Source: Bdellovibrio sp. ZAP7 (GTDB lineage Bacteria > Bdellovibrionota > Bdellovibrionia > Bdellovibrionales > Bdellovibrionaceae). Taken from it: a stretch of 64,000 nucleotides of DNA. The position numbers were made by a program, and so were the translations under genes. The stretch's first letter is position 1. The number at the start of each line of letters is the position of its first letter. The stretch covers positions 2,294,001 through 2,358,000 of the forward strand of contig NZ_CP030082.1 of the NCBI RefSeq assembly GCF_006874645.1, in the 5' to 3' direction. The notes under the pieces were generated by a model. The model was not told the origin of the DNA, made no database searches, and saw only the letters and a list, made by a program, of their open reading frames with translations. Positions 25,657-34,400 of the stretch are shown piece after piece.

Positions 25657-28020
25657 TTGGAAAAAGAATTAAACAAGAACTCAGACAAAGCCGCCACAGA
25701 AGCAAAACACGCGACAAACAACTTCGACCAAGAAGCTCTGGAATATCACAGCCGCGGTAAGCCCGGAAAAATCGAAGTGATCTCTTCCAAACCCTGTATG
25801 TCTGAAAAAGACCTAGCGCTGGCCTACTCCCCAGGAGTAGCAGCTCCTTGTAAAGTCATCGCTAAGGATTCTTCCAAAGTTTACGACTACACTGCCAAAG
25901 GAAACTTGGTGGGAGTTATCTCTAACGGAACAGCGGTTCTGGGGTTGGGCAACATCGGCCCTCACGCTTCGAAACCCGTGATGGAAGGCAAAGGAATTCT
26001 GTTCAAACAATTCGCCGGCATTGACGTATTCGACATCGAAGTGGATGCAAATGACGTGGACACATTTTGTAACGCGATCAAAACACTGGAACCCACATTC
26101 GGTGGTATCAATCTGGAAGACATCAAAGCTCCAGAATGTTTTGAAATCGAAGAGCGCTTGAAAAAAGAAATGAAAATCCCGGTATTTCACGATGACCAGC
26201 ATGGAACTGCGATCGTGTCGGGAGCAGCCTTACTGAATGCCGTATCCATCACGAACAGAAAAATGGAAAACGTACGGATCGTGGTAAACGGTGCGGGTGC
26301 TTCTGCGAATTCTTGCGCAAAAATCTTTATCTCATTGGGCGCACGCCGTGAAAATATCATCATGTGTGACTCTCAGGGCGTGATCTACAAAGGTCGTACT
26401 GCGGGGATGAATAAATACAAAGAGTATTTTGCAGCAGAAACAGAAGTACGCACACTCAGCCAAGCTTTGCATGGTGCTGACGTATTCGTGGGTCTTTCTG
26501 TGGCAGGAGCACTGACTCCGGAAATGCTGAAAGATATGGCGAAGGATCCAATCATCTTTGCGATGGCAAATCCTGAACCAGAAATCACACCAGACAAGGC
26601 ACGCGCGGCTCGTCCAGACGCTATCATTGCCACGGGCCGTTCAGATTATCCGAATCAAGTGAACAACGTCTTAGGTTTCCCATCTATTTTCCGTGGAGCC
26701 TTGGACACCCGTTCAACTCAGATCAACGAAGAAATGAAATTAGCCGCCGTTCATGCTCTAGCGAAACTTGCGCGCGAAGAAGTTCCAGACCGCGTGTCGG
26801 CGACTTACGGTGGCAAAACATTTAAATTCGGTCGCGAATACCTAATTCCAAAACCATTCGACACTCGCGTCCTTCTTTGGGTTGCTCCTGAAGTAGCAAA
26901 AGCTGCAATCAAAACAGGTGTCGCAACAAGAACGATCGAAGATTGGGATCACTACCGCGAAACTTTGGAAGCGCTTCAAGGTCCGTCGAAAGTTTTCATC
27001 CGCTCGGCCATCAACCGCGTTCATCAAAACGCGACAGCGATGGGAGGAGAACTTCCTCGCATCGTATTCCCCGAGGGCACCAGCACAAAGGTTCTTAAAG
27101 CCCTCTCCACTTTGGTGGAAGAAAAAATCTGCCAGCCGATTTTATTGGGTTACCCAGACCGCGTGAAAGAAAAAATCCAGGCCTTGGATATCCCGGCGCT
27201 GAATGACGTCCCGGTTATTCATCCCGCGACTTATCCAAAATTCTTTACGTACGTTGAAAAACTTTACTCGCTAAGACAGCGTAAAGGTATCAACATGCGC
27301 GAAGCTGAGCGCTTGATGGCGGATCCAAACTATTTTGCAGCGATGATGGTTACCATGGGAGACGCTGATGGCGTGGTGAATGGGGCTTCTGTGAATTATG
27401 CAGACGCTGTAAAACCAATCTTGCAGACTGTGGGAGTTTACCAAAACGGCATCCCCGCCGGTTTGAACTTCATCTTACTTGAAGACAAATTCCTGGTACT
27501 TGCAGATACGACGGTGAACTTCAACCCAACGGCCGAACAATGCGCGCAAATTGCAATGCAAGCTGCGAAAGTTGTTGAGTACTTTGGTATTGAACCAAAG
27601 GTCGCGATGCTTTCGTACTCAAACTTCAGCGGCGCTGAAGGCACTCCATGCAAAATGAAAACAGCGGCTCAGATCGTTAAGAAAAATCGCCCTGGCCTGA
27701 TGGTTGATGGTGATATGCAAGCGGACACAGCTGTGAATCCAGAGATCATGGAACGCTTGTTCCCGTTCTCTGATCTTAAAGGTGGCGCAAACATTTTGAT
27801 CTTCCCGAATTTAGAGTCGTCCAACATCGCTTACAAATTGATCCAACAAGTGGGTAAAGTGGAAGTGATCGGGCCTTTCTTGACGGGAGTTCGCAGATCT
27901 TGCAACGTTTTGCAAAGAACGACGACAGTGGATGGTATCGTGAATTCAGTAGTATTCACGGCACTGGAAGCTCAATTCATCAAAGATGTTTTGAAGTCCC
28001 GCGAAGCAAAAAAACAGTAA
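25657..28020 (+). CDS. maeB: NADP-dependent malic enzyme with C-terminal phosphotransacetylase-like domain
   Basis: 787 residues from a TTG start preceded by GAAAGGAAA; no good ATG exists before the conserved YSPGVAAPC. Residues 1-430 are malic enzyme: GNLVGVISNGTAVLGLGNIG, the metal/active-site KPVMEGKGILFKQFAGIDVFD, DDQHGTAIV and the NAD(P) fold VVNGAGASANSCAKIF. Residues 455-787 are the phosphotransacetylase-like domain (LPRIVFPEG, GDADGVVNGA, VDGDMQADTAVN), which is usually regulatory rather than catalytic in MaeB. The enzyme turns malate into pyruvate with NADPH formation. It has a strong terminator downstream and a hairpin-rich leader. Confidence 0.93.
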   Translation: MEKELNKNSDKAATEAKHATNNFDQEALEYHSRGKPGKIEVISSKPCMSEKDLALAYSPGVAAPCKVIAKDSSKVYDYTAKGNLVGVISNGTAVLGLGNIGPHASKPVMEGKGILFKQFAGIDVFDIEVDANDVDTFCNAIKTLEPTFGGINLEDIKAPECFEIEERLKKEMKIPVFHDDQHGTAIVSGAALLNAVSITNRKMENVRIVVNGAGASANSCAKIFISLGARRENIIMCDSQGVIYKGRTAGMNKYKEYFAAETEVRTLSQALHGADVFVGLSVAGALTPEMLKDMAKDPIIFAMANPEPEITPDKARAARPDAIIATGRSDYPNQVNNVLGFPSIFRGALDTRSTQINEEMKLAAVHALAKLAREEVPDRVSATYGGKTFKFGREYLIPKPFDTRVLLWVAPEVAKAAIKTGVATRTIEDWDHYRETLEALQGPSKVFIRSAINRVHQNATAMGGELPRIVFPEGTSTKVLKALSTLVEEKICQPILLGYPDRVKEKIQALDIPALNDVPVIHPATYPKFFTYVEKLYSLRQRKGINMREAERLMADPNYFAAMMVTMGDADGVVNGASVNYADAVKPILQTVGVYQNGIPAGLNFILLEDKFLVLADTTVNFNPTAEQCAQIAMQAAKVVEYFGIEPKVAMLSYSNFSGAEGTPCKMKTAAQIVKKNRPGLMVDGDMQADTAVNPEIMERLFPFSDLKGGANILIFPNLESSNIAYKLIQQVGKVEVIGPFLTGVRRSCNVLQRTTTVDGIVNSVVFTALEAQFIKDVLKSREAKKQ

Positions 28021-28047
28021 GCTCCTTTGAATGTGGTCATAAAACTT

Positions 28048-28080
28048 AAAGCCCGTGTTAATTACACGGGCTTTTCTTTT
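28048..28080 (+). terminator. Rho-independent terminator of maeB
   Basis: AAAGCCCGTG and CACGGGCTTT form a 10-bp stem with a 7-base loop, followed by TCTTTT. It starts 27 bases after the stop. Confidence 0.9.
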
Positions 28081-28169
28081 ATCAAAGTATGCATCTTTAC
28101 AAGCTTGACCAGTTCGTCCTGCAATAGTCACCCCTACACGTTAAACTAATACTAACGAGAGGGGTTTAG

Positions 28170-28355
28170 ATGAGCCGTCCGGAAAACATTCAGGTTAAAA
28201 AAATTATCGACGCAGTTCCCGCGATGACCACAGGCAATCCCTTAGAGTATGGTTATAAAGAAATCAATTCCCGCAGCTTTGAAAGCAGTCTGAGTACTCT
28301 GGTAAATCATTTTAAAAATAAAACTCCCAAGACGAAACCCCTCAAGAAAACTTAA
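28170..28355 (+). CDS. Small conserved-looking hypothetical protein
   Basis: 61 residues with a good ribosome site (GAGAGGGG, 6 bases before the ATG). It contains a polar amphipathic N-terminal half (NIQVKKIIDAVPAMTTG), a central SRSFESSLSTLVNHF helix and a Lys/Thr/Pro tail (KNKTPKTKPLKKT). No signal peptide or TM. No family recognised. It stands alone between the maeB terminator and the convergent cyclic-glucan synthase gene. Coding status rests on the ribosome site and plausible composition. Confidence 0.45.
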   Translation: MSRPENIQVKKIIDAVPAMTTGNPLEYGYKEINSRSFESSLSTLVNHFKNKTPKTKPLKKT

Positions 28356-28365
28356 AATCAATTTT

Positions 28366-28407
28366 TCAAAACAATAAAACCATCCCTGGGAATCCCACTA
28401 GGGATGG
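28366..28407 (-). terminator. Rho-independent terminator overlapping the ndvB stop
   Basis: On the minus strand CCATCCCT pairs with AGGGATGG (28380-28407) and is followed by TTTTATTGTTTTG. The stop codon TAG is inside the hairpin's loop side, so transcription ends almost at the stop. Confidence 0.8.
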
Positions 28408-31400
28408 GAGTCTTTGGGAGCTTGTTCCTTTTCTGGCGCTTCATCTTTAAATTCGACGACGATCTCCTGCGTGCCCCCCACGTCCTTCAGTGGAATTCGT
28501 TTTTCAGTCAATCGTCCCTTTTTAGATATCTGCACCTTGATGACATAGGTCGTACTTTTAAATCTATACATAATCTCAAAGCCGAACCAATCCTCCGGCA
28601 CACAAGGGCAAAGCACCATCTCGCCATTTTCGATTGTAAAGCCCAGGACGGATTCCAATCCCGCACGGTAAAACCAGCTCGCAGATCCCGTGTACCAACT
28701 CCAACCCCCGCGCCCCACGTGAGGTTCAACCGCATAAACGTCCGCCGCAATCACATAGGGTTCGATTTTATATTTCTGCATCCCCGCCCGTGTGCGACCG
28801 TGATGAATAGGATTGATAATATTATAAAGCTCCAGAACCTTTTCACGCTCTTGAAGTTTGGCAAACGCCATGACCACCCAAATCGCCGCATGCGTGTACT
28901 GACCGCCATTCTCGCGCACGCCAGGCACATAGCCTTTAATGTAACCCGGATCCAAATTGGTCTTATCAAAAGGTGGCATCAATAGTTTGATGAGTCCTTT
29001 TTCTTTTACGATCAGGTTTTCTTCAACCTTACTCATCGCCAACAACTGCCGTTCGGGATTTCCTACCCCGGACAAGACCGACCAGGACTGCGATAAGGAG
29101 TCGATGCGACACTCCTGCCCCCAAGCAGAGCCCAACGGGGTCCCGTCATCAAAGTAAGCTCGACGATACCATTCCCCGTCCCAGGCATTGTTTTCTAAAG
29201 CATCTCTAAGTTTAGCCATGTGCTCTTTGTATCTAGTCGTGTGCTCAATATCACAGAAGGGCAGGAAGTCTTCCAACACCCGGTGCAGGAACCACCCCAT
29301 CCACACACTCTCACCTTTGCCTTTTTCCCCAATGCGATTCATCCCATCATTCCAGTCCCCGGAGCCGATCAGTGGCAAACCGTGCTCTCCGACTCGCAGG
29401 GAATATTCGAGTGTACGAATGCAATGATTATGTAACGTCGCCTTTTGATCACTAAGTGTCGGTTGCGTGTAAGAGTCTTCTTGTTCCGGAGTCAGTAACG
29501 GCGCCTCGATAAACGGAACGTGCTCTTCCAGGATAGAATGATCCCCACTGATGCGAATATAGTGAGCCACCACATAAGGAAGCCACAATAAATCATCCGA
29601 GAAATGCGTGCGCACGCCACGTCCAGTTGGCGGATGCCACCAGTGTTGTACATCGCCCTCGGGGAACTGACGAGCCGCTGCACGCAAAATATGAGCGCGC
29701 GCGATTTCAGGAGTGGAGTAGACAAAGGCCATGCAGTCCTGCAACTGGTCGCGGAAACCATAAGCTCCACCCGATTGATAAAAGGCCGAACGTGCCCACA
29801 TACGACACACCAAAGACTGATACAAAGACCAATGATTCACCATCAAATCCAATGACGGCTCGGGAGTGGAAACCTGAATCGCGCCCAAATGATGCATCCA
29901 CATGCTTTGCACATCTTTGAAAGCCTTATCGACATTTTCAAAATCAATATATTTTTCGGAAAGTGCAAATGCGTCCGCTTTGTTCGCGGCCTGCCCTAGC
30001 AAGATCAGAATTTCAATTTCTTCTCCGTCACGAATGAAATAACTCGCATGAAGTGCCCCGCAAGGATCCTGACCTATACCTGAATAGCCACTGAGCCCAC
30101 GCCGTTTCAGGGCCTCGGGCGAAGCATAGCTGTGATTTCGTCCCAAAAATTCTTTCCGATCAGAAGAGTACGACTGAACTTCCGAACTGATTCTAAAAAA
30201 AGAAATTCTTTCCGCAAACTCATGGTTGTATGCATTTTTAGCGTACAAGACTTTATCGTCGTCCACTTCACACAAAATATACGGCGCCGACTTTTCGCGC
30301 AGATTTCCCAAGACCCACTCCACATAGGCCCAGAATGACAAACGACGATTCCGTCCGGAAACGTTTTTCACTTTTAACCGCGAGATTTTAACCGAATCAT
30401 CCGGAGGCACAAACATCATCAGTGTGTGTTCCATCCCGTAAGCATTGTGCTCAAAAACGGTGTATCCCTGCCCGTGGCGAATATTGTATTGATCGCGCCC
30501 ACGAATGGGCAACGGTGTTGGCGTCCACAATTCCCCTGTGTCATCATCGCGGATATAAATAATTTCACCAGGCGGATCTGAAATTGGATCATTCGACCAA
30601 GGCGTCAGGCGATTTTCACGACTGTTCACAGACCACGTAAAGCCGGATCCCGACTCACTGACCTGGAATCCAAAATCATTGCCATTTGCAATCACATTAA
30701 TCCACGGAGCCGGAGGCCACTGATCCCCGGTGAGTGAAATCACATACTCTCGTCCATCAGGAGAGAATCCCCCGAGTCCGTTAAAGTACTGCAGATTTTT
30801 AGGCGTGACGTTCTTAGTTTCGTAAGATGAACGGGTATTTTTCGGAATAAAGCTTTCCGCGTACTTGATTGGTAAAACTTTGCGCGATACTTGTTCTTTG
30901 AAAGTTCCCGCATCACTCGAAATCACCACACGCGCCATAGCTTGAATCAAAGCGCGATCGGCCTCCTGCATATTATCCAAACGCAGACTGAAAATTCCGC
31001 CGGGCTTATTCAGCCAATCCTGAAGACCGGCATAACGAATCTGCCACAAAACTTCATCCTGCAGTTCCTGAAGGTACGTCGACTTGGAGTCGTTCATGAT
31101 CACCAAATCATATGGCAAACCTTTTAATCGCAAGTATTCATGCCCCCTTAAAAGTTTGCGTACGAGTCCCATATCCTTTTTATCGCCGATCATCACGGCA
31201 ACAATAGGCACATCCCCGCTGATACCATAGGGCCACAGACTCGCTTGTTCTCGAGTGTGCACAGCTAACAAGTGCGCAGGTTGTCGCATTGATGGATCCG
31301 AGAACAGCAAACGCTCGGCCAATCGCTGAAAGGAATAAGCTGATTCGGCGTCCATTCCCAAGTGACGAAGATCAATTCGTGACTTCGTCCAGGCAAGTTT

Positions 31401-34400
31401 CGTTTCGCGTTCAAAAGTATGAGGGTCGTGATAACGATCCACCATTTGCAACATTTCGTCGCGCGTCGCCGCAAAACCTGTTTTGAAAATAACCTTCCGA
31501 ATGCCCGCCGGCGGAATGCGGATCTTTACACGCAGACTTAAAATCGGATCTAAGACCGAACCAGAACTGTTCGAAAGAGTGCTCCCGGTTTTTAAAGCCG
31601 CCGGGTTCGTCACGTCGCGACCGCGACCGATAAATCGAGAGCGATCTGATTCGTACTCCACATCCCCATCAAATTCCGCATCAGAAACAACACCATGCAG
31701 GCCGTATATTTCCTTTTGCTCAGCAGAACGTGGACGACGCTTCACTACCAGGCACTGTTTTTGTTCCAGATACTCTGTCTGCAAAAACAAATTACTAAAG
31801 CTTGGATGAGCCTGATCTGCAGCCATCGTCGCCAGCACGGGCTCCATATAACTGGTCAGTTCAATAATTTTCTCTTCGGTCGAGGTGTTCGTCAACGTCA
31901 CCTGACGAAGTTCCAAATTATCTTCTGGTGCGACAATAATTTGTGTGGAGGTTCTTACATCCATGTCATGGCGTAAGAACTCGACCTTATCTTCTGTAAA
32001 GACTGCTTTGTACGAATCAGGCTTACGCATATACGGTTGCAAAGTCGCCGACCACACGAGGTTCATGCCGACATCGCGAACGTAAATATATTGGCCCCAG
32101 TCATCCTGCGTTGAGTCTTCGCGCCAACGCGTGATCGCAATCTTGCCACACTTCGAATATCCAGATCCTGCCGACGACAGAACCAAAGAGTAATCTCCAT
32201 TGGATAGAATCTGCACCCTTGGACTATGATGAGGGGCTTCATCGTAAACTCGCACAAAGGATTTCATCAAAGAATCCCCGGCACTTTCCCACTCGATCTC
32301 AGCTGCTTTTGGAGCTGTCAATGCCACGTGTTCTGGCACGCGCTCTTGTAACAAAACTTGAGCCGCGCGAACTCTCGCGTCGCTATGGAAGCGATTTTGC
32401 ATAACTTCCGCATTCAAAATATTATCGATCGCGATCAAACTCATGCCCTGATGATGGGCCATATAAGATTTAACCAGAGAGTATTTCTGTTCGGGGGCCA
32501 AGCGCTCCGGCGTGTAATCGATGGCTTCGATAAAACCAAATTCCGTTAAAATATCCGGACTCCGCATCTCTTGCAGATTTTGAGTGGCAACAACCGGATC
32601 CACTAAAGCCGCCAAGAAACTCGAATACGGAGAAACCACCAGATCATGCCCCAAGCCCCGCTTCAAACCCAATCCTGGAATCCCAAAGGGTCCATACTGA
32701 TAGTTAAAATTCAAATCACGGGCGTTATAACCAGCTTCAGAAATTCCCCAAGGCACGTTCAACTTTTTACCGTAACTGATCTGACGATCCACAACCGCCA
32801 GCAAAGTTTCACCAATCAAAGTCTTTTCAAAATTCTTCATCACCAAATGAGGCATTAAGTATTCAAACATCGAAGCGGACCAGGAAACCAGGGCGCGCTT
32901 CCCCTCCACCGGCACAAGTTGTCGTCCCAGGCGGAACCAATGTTTAGCAGGCACATCTCGCTTTGCAATAGCGATAAAGCTCGCCAAACGACACTCTGAC
33001 GCCAACAGGTCGTAATAAGAGTTATCATGGCGATTTTCGCTGACATTGAAACCGATCGAAAACACTTCACGATCCCGCTCGATCAGAAAGCCAAATTCCA
33101 TTTCAGTAAAATAGTTTTCACAAGCATCACCGATACTTTGCAGATCCTGGACGAGCTCCCGCAAGTTCTTGGAAACCTTGGCACAAGAGTCGCGAAACTT
33201 GATAATCTCTGCCGACAATTCTTTGTCTGGAATTGCAGTCAACTCAGCCATGAACTGGAAGTAAGACTGGATCATATCCTGTAGCGGTTGATTCAGATCC
33301 AGTTCGGGATAAGACCCAATTTCTGACAAGCGCGTTTTCGCTGCCGCACTTAACGTTTGAGGAGCAATGAATAATTCAGAATCTTTTTTTAGATCCGCAA
33401 TCAAGGTGTTCAAAGAGTTGGTCCAACCACGAAGCTTAGAATAGTAACGAACACCATGTTCAATTTCCAAGGCTTCCAGGCTGTCTCGGAAGTCCTCGAC
33501 AGAAAGCTGAACGGCACGAATAAGTCCCAACCACTCCGACATTTTTTCAGGTGGTTTTTCAGCCAGAATCTCTTGCGTGCTGCGAATTTGATCAATTAAA
33601 TGCGTGGCACTGAGTGCGCCTGTCTCCTGTCGTTGAAGTTGAAGCTTTTTTACTTCATCTTCCATAAATTTCAGATTGGAATTCAGTGCATGCAGGTAAT
33701 TCAATGAAAACAACGGCGAGCGCGTGAATTCTTCCACGCCTTGCTTAATCACCAGCAAGTAGCCCGCAAGGTTGCCACTGTCCACGGTAGAAACATACTG
33801 AGGATACAGGGGATTTAAATTTGTCGTATCATACCAGTTCAGAAAATGCCCGCGATAGCGCTCCATGCGACTTAACGTTTGAAATAAAAGTCGAAGTCGA
33901 TCTGTGGCCCCTCGTAAAGAAATAAAACCAAAATCCTGCGCCGAGAAAATTGCAAGGCCATACAAGCCAATGTTCGTCGGCGACGTGCGATGAGCAACAA
34001 CCTGTTCGGGATCTTCCTGAACATTATCTGGCGGCAGCCAGTTATCAGTAGGCCCCACAAAAGTTTCAAAGAAATACCAAATCCGGCGCGCAACTTCGAA
34101 AAGAAATTCTCGGTCCGCCGTCGTCAGATCTTCACGCTTTTTCTCCAGGCGCTGCTGAGTAAACTCCGAGACCCATGGATAAATCGCCCAAAGAAGTAAA
34201 AACGGAATCGCCACGGCCATCACTGATAGATTCCAGCGAATGATAACGGCTGCAAAAATGACTCCCAAAATCGTCTCGACGCCAGCGGTACTTTTCCAAT
34301 AAGCCGTCTTCATGTCATATTGAATGGTCTCGGCCTTAGCCGCCGTCATCCATTCCAAACACTTCGTTTTTGAAACCCGCGTACGATACAACGCCCGGAC